Origin: Arthrobacter gandavensis
GTDB taxonomy: Bacteria; Actinomycetota; Actinomycetes; Actinomycetales; Micrococcaceae
Reading direction: 5' to 3'
DNA: 64,000 nt
Assembly: GCF_009192735.1 (NCBI RefSeq)
Contig: NZ_VTFU01000001.1
Location: 1,054,001 to 1,118,000 of the forward strand
The notes below the pieces were generated by a model. That model had not been told where the DNA came from. It saw only the letters and a program-made list of their open reading frames with translations, and made no database searches. A program made the translations under genes and the position numbers. Shown piece after piece: positions 24,788 to 32,202 of the stretch (positions within the stretch are counted from its first letter, which is position 1; each line of letters starts with the position of its first letter).

Positions 24788-25470
24788 AAGTCGTGATTGC
24801 CGGAGCGGGCAGCGTCGGTTCGTCCATTGCCAAGGAACTCCTGTCCCACGGCCACCAGGTGCTCCTCATCGATGAAAAGCCCGAGGTTGAAGGCCGAAGC
24901 GAGCTCGTGGGCGCAAGGTGGCTCATCGGTGACGCCTGCGAACTGACCACCCTCAAGGACGCCAGCCTGGACCAGGCCGACGTCGTGGTCTCCGCAACAG
25001 GCGATGACAAGGTCAACCTGGTGGTCTCACTGCTGGCCAAGAGCGAATTTGGCGTGGCCCGCACCGTGGGCCGGGTCAACAACCCCAAGAATGACTGGAT
25101 GTTCGACGACTCGTGGGGGGTGGACGTTGCGGTGAACACGCCCCGGCTCATGACCGCCCTGGTCGAAGAGGCGGTGGAGGTGGGCGATCTGGTGCGGCTG
25201 CTGACCCTGCAGGGCGGCGTGGCGTCCATGGTGGAGTTCACCGTCCCGCTCGATTCGCCGCTGACCGGCCGGACGCTTGGTTCCATCAACTGGCCGATGG
25301 ACACCACGGTGACGGCGATCCTGCGCGACGATGCTCCCATTACCCCCAGCGTGGACGACGTCATCGAACCCGGTGACGAGCTCTTCTTCATCTGCACCAT
25401 TGCCGCTGAGGATGACCTGCGCGCGGTGCTGCTCCCGGAACGCCCGCAGCCTGCGCCGGAGCGCAGCTAG
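24784..25470 (+). CDS. TrkA-family potassium uptake regulator, second of pair
   Basis: 228 residues from GTG 24784, inside the stop of the previous gene. KVVIAGAGSVGSSIAKELLSHGHQVLLIDEKPE is the nucleotide-binding RCK start; the TrkA_C domain lies at about 140-220 (SPLTGRTLGSINWPMDTTVTAILRDD, EPGDELFFICTIAAEDDLRAVL). The two TrkA-like proteins probably form a hetero-oligomeric gating ring for a Trk channel elsewhere. Its stop (TAG 25468-25470) interlocks with the stop of the convergent DUF3159 gene in the shared CTAG. Confidence 0.93.
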   Translation: MKVVIAGAGSVGSSIAKELLSHGHQVLLIDEKPEVEGRSELVGARWLIGDACELTTLKDASLDQADVVVSATGDDKVNLVVSLLAKSEFGVARTVGRVNNPKNDWMFDDSWGVDVAVNTPRLMTALVEEAVEVGDLVRLLTLQGGVASMVEFTVPLDSPLTGRTLGSINWPMDTTVTAILRDDAPITPSVDDVIEPGDELFFICTIAAEDDLRAVLLPERPQPAPERS

Positions 25471-26249
25471 GGTTCGGTGACGGGCAGCGGACGGGAAACC
25501 ATCCATGCCAGCCACAGGCCCAGGGCGTACAGCGGAACGCCCATGGCCAGGCGCATGGTGCCCAGCGCGGCCACGTTGTCGGCCAAGTACAGCGGCAGCT
25601 GGACTCCCAGGCGCAGGGCGAACACGGCGATGATGATCCAGGTGGCCACGGCATAGGCGCGGATCCGCTTCCGGTCCGCGTGCCAGTCCAGGTTCTCGCC
25701 TCGGATAAAGCCGAACAGCAGTCCGGCAACTGGCCAGCGCACAATGATGGAAACGATGAACGCCAGGATGTAGCCGGCGTTCAGGAAGAAACCGGGCAGG
25801 AAGAATTCCGTGCCGCTTCCGCTGCGCAGCGCCACGACTGCACAGATGACGACGCCGAGCACCCCGGTGAGGGACTGCATCAACGGGCGTTTCTGGACCA
25901 GGTTGGCCACGGAGAACACCGCCGCCGAGGCCACGGCCGCCCCAAGGGATACGTACAGCCCGGACGTCAGCGTGAAGATCAGGGTGAACAGCAGCCCGGG
26001 AACGATGGCCTCGGCAAGCCCGCGCACTCCCCCCACGGATTTCAGCACGTCGATTTGGCCGTCGTCCCGGCGTTCCACTCCCGCCTTGGCCGCATAGGCG
26101 CCGGCAACATCACCGAACGTCGGCTGCTCCGGTTCGGGGGACGACGGCGGGTTGTGGGCTGCCGGGCTGCCGGGGTCGATGCCCTGCCCCGCCGCAGGCT
26201 TCGCTGGCCGCCGGGATTCGGGCAGCTCGCTGCCGGGTCGCTCACTCAT
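25467..26249 (-). CDS. DUF3159 multi-pass membrane protein
   Basis: 260 residues from ATG 26249. The first 70 residues are polar and proline-rich; then come about six hydrophobic helices (about 80-255), e.g. AEAIVPGLLFTLIFTLTSGLYVSLGAAV, LTGVLGVVICAVVALRSGSG and AYAVATWIIIAVFALRLGVQLPLYLAD. The KSVGGVRGLAEAIVPG start of the membrane part is characteristic of DUF3159. Unknown function, perhaps transport. It is the last gene of the dut-DUF3710-OB-DUF3159 set and overlaps the OB-fold gene by ATGA (26246-26249). Confidence 0.9.
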   Translation of the reverse strand: MSERPGSELPESRRPAKPAAGQGIDPGSPAAHNPPSSPEPEQPTFGDVAGAYAAKAGVERRDDGQIDVLKSVGGVRGLAEAIVPGLLFTLIFTLTSGLYVSLGAAVASAAVFSVANLVQKRPLMQSLTGVLGVVICAVVALRSGSGTEFFLPGFFLNAGYILAFIVSIIVRWPVAGLLFGFIRGENLDWHADRKRIRAYAVATWIIIAVFALRLGVQLPLYLADNVAALGTMRLAMGVPLYALGLWLAWMVSRPLPVTEP

Positions 26250-26605
26250 GTCTCGTTCTCCGGACGTCCGATGATTTCGTAGCGTGGATTGTAAATGGTG
26301 GGATAGCTGTCCACGGTGCTGACCATGCCTTCAAAAGCCAGGCGGGTGCCGGCGACAACCCCGGGAACACGGCGCTGGCCCACCCACACGAGGCGCACGC
26401 GGGGGTGGGGTTTCCGGGACGGTGCCTCACGGCGCGCCGAATCCATGTCCTCCACCATGGCGGTGAACCGCGGCGGGTCCGTTGCCGGGACCACGGTGAT
26501 GGACTGCACGTACCCGCCGCTGTACACGCGGCCGCGCTGGGGAAGGGAGCCGAGGGGCACCGGGTTTTCCCGATTCCCCGGAGCTGCCGGTCGGTTGAGG
26601 GGCAC
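26246..26605 (-). CDS. OB-fold nucleic acid-binding domain protein
   Basis: 119 residues. The start is GTG 26605, four bases after the DUF3710 stop; longer in-frame readings run through the DUF3710 gene in another frame. The body (about 20-118) is predicted beta-rich: GRVYSGGYVQSITVVPATDPPRFTAMVEDM, then RVRLVWVGQRRVPGVVAGTRLAFEGMV and YNPRYEII, the typical five-strand OB layout of the small proteins found at this locus. Function unproven; single-strand nucleic acid binding is a family inference. Translation is coupled to both neighbours. Confidence 0.85.
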   Translation of the reverse strand: MPLNRPAAPGNRENPVPLGSLPQRGRVYSGGYVQSITVVPATDPPRFTAMVEDMDSARREAPSRKPHPRVRLVWVGQRRVPGVVAGTRLAFEGMVSTVDSYPTIYNPRYEIIGRPENET

Positions 26606-26609
26606 CTGA

Positions 26610-27341
26610 TTAGCCGATGGTCGTAATCTCGGGTCCGCGTTCCGGCGGCGTTGGGCGGGCGGGATTTGCGGCAGGGCGCGCCAGCGGGGAGGCGTCGCGC
26701 GGCAGGCGCAGCTGCAGGAGGTCGCGCGGCGGCAGCGGCTGTTCGCCGCGGACCACCACGACGCTGCGAAAGACGTCCTCGAGCGGAGCGGCTGCCTGGG
26801 GATCCAGGGCCGCGGGACCGCCGAACACGCCGCGCAGGAACCAGCGGGGGCCGTCGACGCCGACAAACCGCGCCACCCGGTAGCCCTTGGAGCCGTCCTG
26901 GGCCTGGGCCGGAACCTTGGCCAGCAGCTCGGTCCCGAACACTCCTTCAAGCTCATCCACGGTGCCGCCCTGGGAGCCGACGGACTTGCCGATCTGGTCC
27001 CGGATGTCATCCCACAGGGTTTCGGAACGCGGTGCGGCAAAGGCCTGCAGCTGCAGGCTGGATCCGTTCAGGTCAAGAGTCACTGCCACCACGCGCTGGG
27101 TCTTTTCTTCAACCTCGAGGCGAAGCTGGAGTCCCTCGGCCGCTGCGATGCGCAGTGCACCCAGGTCCACGTAGCCTTCCTCGGACGGCTTGTCGGCCGC
27201 GTCCCAAGGGCCCGCCGCGGGAGCCGTGCCGCCGTCGTCGGCCGCCGTTTCGGCGCCGGAAGCCGGCTCGGTGCCGTCCTGATCCGGCTCGCCCTGCTCA
27301 TGCTTGTCTTGCTTGTTCTTCCTCAGTCGCCCAAATGCCAT
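26610..27341 (-). CDS. DUF3710 protein
   Basis: 243 residues from ATG 27341 (MAFGRLRKNKQDKHEQ). The N-terminus (1-65) is charged, acidic and low in complexity; the globular part contains GYVDLGALRIAAAEGLQLRLEVEE, AFAAPRSETLWDDIRDQIGKSV and PRWFLRGVFGGPAALDPQAAAPLEDVFRSVVVVRG, the signature strings of DUF3710. No catalytic motif is known. It follows dut and precedes the OB-fold gene in an order widely kept in actinobacteria, suggesting a shared, still unknown process linked to nucleotide pools or DNA. Confidence 0.92.
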   Translation of the reverse strand: MAFGRLRKNKQDKHEQGEPDQDGTEPASGAETAADDGGTAPAAGPWDAADKPSEEGYVDLGALRIAAAEGLQLRLEVEEKTQRVVAVTLDLNGSSLQLQAFAAPRSETLWDDIRDQIGKSVGSQGGTVDELEGVFGTELLAKVPAQAQDGSKGYRVARFVGVDGPRWFLRGVFGGPAALDPQAAAPLEDVFRSVVVVRGEQPLPPRDLLQLRLPRDASPLARPAANPARPTPPERGPEITTIG

Positions 27342-27401
27342 GACCGGGTTCCTCTCTCTCATAGGGAGGGCCGCACGCTGCTGACCCCCCGGACAGCCGC
27401 T

Positions 27402-27872
27402 CTAGGCAGGCAGTGCAGTAAAACCGCCGGTGGAACCGAAACCGCCGGTGCCGCGGACGGAATCGGACAATTCATCCACCAGTTCAAAAGACGCCGTCTC
27501 CACCCGCTGGATCACCATCTGCGCGATCCGGTCACCCCGGGAGAGGGTGATCGGGCGGGACTTATCGGTATTGAGCAGGGTAACGCTGATTTCGCCGCGG
27601 TAGCCGGCGTCGACCGTTCCCGGCGCGTTCACGACCGTCAGGCCGTGCTTTGTGGCCAAGCCGGAGCGCGGGTGAATGAATGCCGCGTAGCCAAAGGGAA
27701 GGGCCAGGGCCACACCGGTGGGAACGAGCATCCGCTCTCCCGGCCCGAGTTCAACATCGATCCGGGTGCGGAGGTCGGCGCCTGCGTCACCGGGATGCGC
27801 GTACGACGGCGGTTCCAGTCCGTCGTCAAGCATTTTCAGCTGCACGGCCATGGTGGGCCCTGATTCAAGCAC
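27402..27872 (-). CDS. dut: Deoxyuridine 5'-triphosphate nucleotidohydrolase (dUTPase)
   Basis: 156 residues if GTG 27872 is used (GGAG seven bases upstream), or 149 from ATG 27851. It hydrolyses dUTP to dUMP, keeping uracil out of DNA and feeding dTMP synthesis. All five trimeric-dUTPase motifs are present: motif 1 HPGDAGADL, motif 2 PRSGLA, motif 3 NAPGTVDAGYRGEI (catalytic Asp, base-discriminating Tyr), motif 4 RGDRIAQMVI and motif 5 RGTGGFGSTG. Length is normal. It opens the dut-DUF3710-OB-DUF3159 operon and is divergent from the DUF3093 gene. Confidence 0.96.
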   Translation of the reverse strand: MLESGPTMAVQLKMLDDGLEPPSYAHPGDAGADLRTRIDVELGPGERMLVPTGVALALPFGYAAFIHPRSGLATKHGLTVVNAPGTVDAGYRGEISVTLLNTDKSRPITLSRGDRIAQMVIQRVETASFELVDELSDSVRGTGGFGSTGGFTALPA

Positions 27873-28078
27873 CGGTTTTCTCCGACTTCCCTCGAGTGAT
27901 CCTTACTGCATCCGCACCACAGCCCGTTCAGGGGCGCGTGCGTGCCCCGGAAGCTTCCCGGGAATACCGCACTTCACTTTAGCGCGTTTTCCTGACGCTT
28001 CTCCGTATGCGGTAAAGCCGCTTTTCCGCAGCTGCTTCCCAAGATGAAATACCGGCGGAAAGGTGCCAAGCTGGAAGC

Positions 28079-28543
28079 ATGTCATCCCCCTCTGCCCAGA
28101 CTTCCCCCGATACCGTGCTGTACTCCGAGCGGCTTCTTCCGTCGTTTGGGATCTGGGCGCTTGTCCTCTTCGGTTCCTGCGCATGCATTTTCGTGTTTGT
28201 GCCGATCAGCATTGAAGCCGGAATCATCGCGGCGGTGGTCGCAGCCATCATCATCACGACCATGCTGCTGATCAATACGCCGGTCATCCGCGTAACCCGG
28301 GACACGCTCCAAGTGGGCCGGGCGCAGATTGAACGCCGGTTTGTGGGCACGGTGGAGGCTTACCGCGGAGATGACGCAACGTTCCAGCGCGGCCGGGGGC
28401 TCAACGCCACTGCATTCATGTGCTTCCGCGGCTGGATTTCACCGGTGGTCCGGATCGAAATCACCGATCCCGCCGACCGGACGCCGTACTGGATCACGTC
28501 CACGCGCCACCCGGAAGATCTGGTCCGCGCCCTCAGCAGCTGA
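28079..28543 (+). CDS. DUF3093 membrane-anchored protein
   Basis: 154 residues from ATG 28079. Two hydrophobic helices (about 24-42 and 46-66) are followed by a soluble C-terminal domain: TPVIRVTRDTLQVGRAQIERRFVG, then RGLNATAFMCFRGWISPVVRIEITDPADRTPYWITSTRHPEDLVRAL, diagnostic for DUF3093. The PYWITSTRHP string is nearly invariant in the family. Unknown role; it is almost always near dut in actinobacteria, as here. Convergent with DUF4193. Confidence 0.92.
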   Translation: MSSPSAQTSPDTVLYSERLLPSFGIWALVLFGSCACIFVFVPISIEAGIIAAVVAAIIITTMLLINTPVIRVTRDTLQVGRAQIERRFVGTVEAYRGDDATFQRGRGLNATAFMCFRGWISPVVRIEITDPADRTPYWITSTRHPEDLVRALSS

Positions 28544-28575
28544 CGCCGGCCAACGACCCGACTGGACGCGGCTGT

Positions 28576-28878
28576 TCAGCCTTCACAGTCGATGCAATAG
28601 GCCAGTCCATCCTTCTCCAGTGCGATCTGGGACCGGTGCCGGACCAGGAAACACGAAGCGCAGGTGAATTCATCCGCCTGCGCCGGCAGCACCCGCACCA
28701 GCAGCTCCTCGCCGGAAAGGTCCGCTCCGGGGAGTTCGAAGCTGTCAGCGGTTTCGGTTTCATCCTCATCCACCACCGCTGACTGGGTACCCGCAGTCCT
28801 GCGGGTCTTGAGTTCCTCCAGGGATTCTTCGCTGATGTCCTCGTCTGTCTTACGCGGAGCATCATAATCTGTTGCCAT
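28576..28878 (-). CDS. DUF4193 protein with C-terminal four-cysteine motif
   Basis: 100 residues; ATG 28878 (MATDYDAPRKTDEDISEESLEELKTRR) matches the invariant family start, so the longer in-frame reading is rejected. The middle is very acidic; the C-terminus carries FTCASCFLVRHRSQIA and YCIDCEG, two CxxC pairs likely to bind zinc. The family is restricted to actinobacteria and its function is unknown; it resembles RNA polymerase-binding zinc-ribbon proteins in size. Divergent from sepH, separated by about 340 bp. Confidence 0.93.
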   Translation of the reverse strand: MATDYDAPRKTDEDISEESLEELKTRRTAGTQSAVVDEDETETADSFELPGADLSGEELLVRVLPAQADEFTCASCFLVRHRSQIALEKDGLAYCIDCEG

Positions 28879-29215
28879 AATTCTTACTCTCACCGTCCGG
28901 TCGAGTGTTTGGTTGGATGAGCCGAACCGGTAGCTAGGCCGGCTTACTTCTTTGGCTCGGAGGTATCAACGCAACGGCGTTCCCGTTTGTGCCCGTAATC
29001 CAGAGATTTTTGCTGAGGGTGGAGGAAATTGCCACACCGGAACCCGCAGCGGCACTCCGCCCGGCCAAGGTTGTTGGCCGCGGGTCGGTTCCGGCGAAAA
29101 AAATATGGTTCCCCACAGCAGCTGATCCGCGCCACACCCTTGCAAACAGTAGGCTTTCGGGCTTCCGGATGGCATTGTTTCCAGAAGGAATTGCTATCGG
29201 GTGGAGGATTGGTTC
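28879..29215. other. Gap between DUF4193 and sepH, no clear gene
   Basis: About 340 bp with lower GC than its surroundings (including a run of seven A at 29098-29104). Only a weak 67-codon frame is open on the minus strand (28934-29137, GTG start); it has poor GC bias at third codon positions and no recognisable motif. The stretch must hold the divergent promoters of DUF4193 and sepH. GGTGGAGG at 29200-29207 is the sepH ribosome binding site. Confidence 0.5.
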
Positions 29216-30643
29216 ATGCAGGATCTACGTCTCGTGGGTGTCCATGAGGGTGGCGAGCATTTGCTGCTCAGCGGCAAGGGTGGGGAAACGTTCCAGCTTC
29301 GCATGGACGAAGCGCTCAGGGTTGCCGTATCCCGCTCCGTACACCGCTCCACCTCAGCGCCGGAAAGGCCCGAGGGCCCTGCCATGACTCCGCGCGACAT
29401 CCAGGCCCGCATCAGGTCCGGTGCCAGCGCTGAGGAAGTTGCTGAGATTTCCGGACTAGATCTGGCACACATCCGCCGCTATGAGGGGCCCGTCCGCGCT
29501 GAACGCGATTACGTGGCCCGCCAGGCCCAGGCGGTGGAGGTTGCTGCCCCGCTTTCGGCAACTCATGATGGTTACCGCAGCGCCTTCGGCGACAGCCCGG
29601 TCAACTTAGGCGACATGGTCAACCACCGCCTCAAGGCCTTCGGAGTGGACCCCGACAGCGTCGAATGGGACGCCTGGCGCCGTCCGGACTCAACCTGGGA
29701 CGTTGTGGCACGTTTCGAACTGGGAAACGACTCCCAGGTCTCGGTCGGCGAGGAACCCCCGGCCCGCTGGACTTTCAGCCCGCTGCGCAAGAGCGTCTCC
29801 AATGCCAACCGGTGGGCCCAGCTGCTGAGCGAGCTGGAACCGCTCGATTCACCCGTCCCGTCCCGCCGGCTCACTGCGGTTGCAGACCGCGTTTTTGATT
29901 TCGAAGCCGTTGCTCCGGCTGAAGACGGTACACCCGCCGACGGCGACGAGGACACCGACAACCTGCTCGAAGTCCTGCGTTCACGCCGCGGCCAGCGACT
30001 CGGCGCCGACGAGGACGGCGATGACGCGCTGGCGGCCCTGCTGGCCAAGGGCAGTATCCCGGCCGCCCATCCCCGCGATGGGCACACTGAACTCGATGAC
30101 CCTGCGTCCCCCCGTCCGCGCACCGGTCGCCTGTCGCTGGCCCCGGTAACCCCCGATGACTCGCAAGCCCCGGACGCACCTGATTCACTGCGCTTGTCCG
30201 ACGGCGTCAGCCCGGGAACGCGCGAGATCAGCGTGCTGGCCCGACCGTTCCGCCGGCGCGGCGACACAGCGGGAGCACCCGCCGCAGAAGCCACCGCCCC
30301 CGGAAACGGCAGGACCCCGGAGAGCAGCACCAGGGAAGAGTCCGGCGCCAAGGCAGCGGATCCCCAGCCTTCAGCAGTGTCCGGTGAGGAAGCCGACCAG
30401 ACCGCAGCAACTCCCGATGCCGGTTCCGCTGTGGCGGGCCGGAGCAAAGCCAAGCCAGCCGGCCGGAAGGCGGGGCGCACCGACTTTCCTTGGGACCGCA
30501 TGAACGCCGGTACTCCGCGCAATGATGTTACCGGGGATGCGGCCGCGAAGGGCGAGGATCCCGCTGACAAACGGCCCATCAAGCCAAAGCGCTCGTCGGT
30601 TCCCAGCTGGGATGAAATCGTGTTTGGGACCAAGGGCGACTAG
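29216..30643 (+). CDS. sepH: Septation protein SepH (DUF3071 domain)
   Basis: 475 residues; ATG 29216 (MQDLRLVGVHEGGEHLLL) matches the family start and follows GGAGG. The N-terminal DUF3071 domain (about 1-165) contains TPRDIQARIRSGASAEEVAEISGLDLAHIRRYEGPVRAERDYVARQA, with a helix-turn-helix-like unit, and the EWDAWRRPDSTWDVVARF motif. The rest is long and disordered, rich in Ala, Asp, Pro and Glu, ending in a basic patch KRPIKPKRSSVPSWDEIVFGTKGD that is conserved in the family. SepH binds FtsZ and stimulates its assembly in Streptomyces. It is monocistronic. Confidence 0.94.
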   Translation: MQDLRLVGVHEGGEHLLLSGKGGETFQLRMDEALRVAVSRSVHRSTSAPERPEGPAMTPRDIQARIRSGASAEEVAEISGLDLAHIRRYEGPVRAERDYVARQAQAVEVAAPLSATHDGYRSAFGDSPVNLGDMVNHRLKAFGVDPDSVEWDAWRRPDSTWDVVARFELGNDSQVSVGEEPPARWTFSPLRKSVSNANRWAQLLSELEPLDSPVPSRRLTAVADRVFDFEAVAPAEDGTPADGDEDTDNLLEVLRSRRGQRLGADEDGDDALAALLAKGSIPAAHPRDGHTELDDPASPRPRTGRLSLAPVTPDDSQAPDAPDSLRLSDGVSPGTREISVLARPFRRRGDTAGAPAAEATAPGNGRTPESSTREESGAKAADPQPSAVSGEEADQTAATPDAGSAVAGRSKAKPAGRKAGRTDFPWDRMNAGTPRNDVTGDAAAKGEDPADKRPIKPKRSSVPSWDEIVFGTKGD

Positions 30644-30647
30644 CCGG

Positions 30648-30674
30648 GATTGGCGGGCCTTGGTCCCGCCAATC
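30648..30674. terminator. Shared hairpin between sepH and the XRE gene
   Basis: GATTGGCGGG (30648-30657) pairs perfectly with CCCGCCAATC (30665-30674) across a 7-base loop. It begins four bases after the sepH stop and overlaps the stop of the convergent regulator gene. No T-run follows on either side. Confidence 0.65.
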
Positions 30675-30867
30675 ACTCGTCGGGGATAAACAGTTCCTCG
30701 ATGGTGGTGTCGAAAAGTGCTGCCAGCCGAAAGGCCAGCGGCAGGGACGGGTCGAATCTGCCGCGTTCAATGGATATGACGGTTTGCCGGGATACACCCA
30801 GCTCATCCGCTAGGTGCTGTTGTGACCATTCACGGTGGGTGCGGAACTCTTTGACCAGATTCCTCAC
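30673..30867 (-). CDS. Small XRE-family HTH regulator
   Basis: 64 residues, essentially one Cro/C1-type helix-turn-helix: RNLVKEFRTHREWSQQHLADELGVSRQTVISIERGRFDPSLPLAFRLAALFDTTIEELFIPDE. The WSQQHLADELGVSRQTVISIE core is the standard recognition unit. Minimal XRE proteins of this size usually control the membrane protein encoded beside them. The ATG lies one base after the membrane-protein stop, so the two are cotranscribed and coupled. The GCTTTACA direct repeats upstream of the operon are the likely binding sites. Confidence 0.93.
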   Translation of the reverse strand: MRNLVKEFRTHREWSQQHLADELGVSRQTVISIERGRFDPSLPLAFRLAALFDTTIEELFIPDE

Positions 30868-30868
30868 G

Positions 30869-31336
30869 TCAGCCCTTGCGTTTCAGCAGCAGATAGCGCA
30901 GCCCAAAGGACAAGGCGCAGGCCACCAGCACTGCGGACAGCACCAGCTTCAGGTCGACGAGGATTTCTGTGGGCAGAAACGCCAGGATAGCCGCAGTGGC
31001 ACCAAGCATCAGGAGCAGATCCGTGAAAGAGCTGGATGCTGCTTTGTTATACCACCCGGCTTCAATCGAATCATCGGGGCGATCCACCGCACCCTCCATC
31101 GTGGTGCGGTCTACGACAACCGCATACACGAGTAAGACCGCGGGGCTGGTGAGGCAGGCCGCGAAGACCCAAAAGCCGACCAAGGGGTTCTGCCCTGAGA
31201 CGCCCGTGACAACGGACAGCCATCCTCCGAATGCCCCGAAGATTAATCCTCCGGGAAAAGCAATAGCCATGGCCGGTAGTCGGCCGGCGCCGAACTTGGT
31301 GCGTCCCCATTTGGTGCGTGGCTGCTCCTGCGTCAT
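30869..31336 (-). CDS. Four-helix membrane protein cotranscribed with the XRE regulator
   Basis: 155 residues from ATG 31336, with AAGGGGACGGT before it. Hydrophobic segments lie near 22-42 (AMAIAFPGGLIFGAFGGWLSVV), 52-75, 105-122 and 128-148. A polar loop (about 76-100, RTTMEGAVDRPDDSIEAGWYNKAASS) separates the halves. The arrangement matches the uncharacterised membrane partners of small XRE regulators (DUF2178-like layout), though the family is not certain. It may be a sensor or a transport protein. Confidence 0.75.
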   Translation of the reverse strand: MTQEQPRTKWGRTKFGAGRLPAMAIAFPGGLIFGAFGGWLSVVTGVSGQNPLVGFWVFAACLTSPAVLLVYAVVVDRTTMEGAVDRPDDSIEAGWYNKAASSSFTDLLLMLGATAAILAFLPTEILVDLKLVLSAVLVACALSFGLRYLLLKRKG

Positions 31337-31362
31337 ACCGTCCCCTTAGCCATGTCTAGTTC

Positions 31363-31388
31363 GCTTTACATGTACAGGGTGCTTTACA
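31363..31388 (-). promoter_or_regulatory. Direct repeat GCTTTACA, probable operator
   Basis: GCTTTACA occurs at 31363-31370 and 31381-31388, 18 bp apart and 27-52 bp upstream of the membrane-protein start. The extended half-sites read CATGTAAAGC and CATGTGTAAAGC on the minus strand. Binding by the cotranscribed XRE protein is inferred. Confidence 0.5.
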
Positions 31389-31453
31389 CATGAGTTACTG
31401 TCAAGCAGGCAGTTAGCCGCTGCTGACTATGCATCCTTGAAACCTGAGCGGCC

Positions 31454-32200
31454 TCAGCGGAAGCGCGGATGCACTGCGCACACATCCAGGTCCGCAGCTG
31501 CCTCGGTCGCCACTTGGGAGATGGCCCGGGCTTTGTGGGCCGTGACGCGGCGCATATAGTGCCGGCGGCACAGCGTCTCGTAACCGACGACCGGCGCGGT
31601 TTCCACTGCTTCAGCGGCAAAGAGCGGCTCTTCCGTAACATCGGCCGCAGCCCCAGCTGCGGGAGCATGCTTGCCCACATCACCCACCACCACCTGGTCA
31701 CCTTCCACCACCATGACACCGTCCACGGTCCGGGCGTTATGGGTGGCCCGGCGGCCGCACCAGCACAGGGCCCGGACCTGAAGCACCTCGGTCCGGTCAG
31801 CAAGTTCAATCAGGCGCTGGGAACCGGGAAAGAGACGTGTCCGGAAATCCGAGGTGATGCCAAAGGCAAACACGTCAACACACAGCTCATCCACCACACG
31901 GGCCAACTGCTCCACCTGTTCGGCGGAGTAGAACTGGGCTTCGTCGCAAATGAGGTAGTCCACAGCGAAGCCGGTTCCGCGGCGGTCCGTCACTTCATCC
32001 CAGAAATCGGTACCGTCAGTGACCTCAACGGCAGGAGTTCGCAGGCCAAGACGGGAGGAGATCACGGAATCCCCGGCCCGGTCATTGCGGCTGAAGAGAA
32101 TACCTCCGCGCCCGCGGGCACTGTGGTTGTAGTTCATCTGCAGTGCGAGGGTCGATTTGCCACTGTCCATGGTGCCGGAAAAGAAGACGAGCTCAGCCAC
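31454..32200 (-). CDS. tdk: Thymidine kinase (TK1 type)
   Basis: 248 residues from GTG 32200, two bases after the stop of the phosphodiesterase gene, with AAAGGAAAG upstream. It phosphorylates thymidine in pyrimidine salvage. Walker A is GTMDSGKS (9-16); DYLICDEAQF (81-90) holds the catalytic Glu87; the zinc lobe has ALCWCGRRATHNAR and ETLCRRHY. Relative to the usual roughly 190-200 residues it is long: an acidic/alanine-rich insertion (about 180-205, AAGAAADVTEEPLFAAEAVE) sits inside the lasso region, and a C-terminal extension follows the last zinc ligands. Last gene of the DUF5998-phosphodiesterase-tdk operon. Confidence 0.92.
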   Translation of the reverse strand: MAELVFFSGTMDSGKSTLALQMNYNHSARGRGGILFSRNDRAGDSVISSRLGLRTPAVEVTDGTDFWDEVTDRRGTGFAVDYLICDEAQFYSAEQVEQLARVVDELCVDVFAFGITSDFRTRLFPGSQRLIELADRTEVLQVRALCWCGRRATHNARTVDGVMVVEGDQVVVGDVGKHAPAAGAAADVTEEPLFAAEAVETAPVVGYETLCRRHYMRRVTAHKARAISQVATEAAADLDVCAVHPRFR

Positions 32201-32202
32201 CG

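Noticed and set aside
26246-27040. 264-codon frame for the OB-fold gene
   Set aside because: It runs out of frame through the DUF3710 gene; GTG 26605 right after that stop fits coupling.
28934-29137. 67-codon open frame on the minus strand between DUF4193 and sepH
   Set aside because: Weak GC at third codon positions, no ribosome binding site and no recognisable motif; treated as intergenic.
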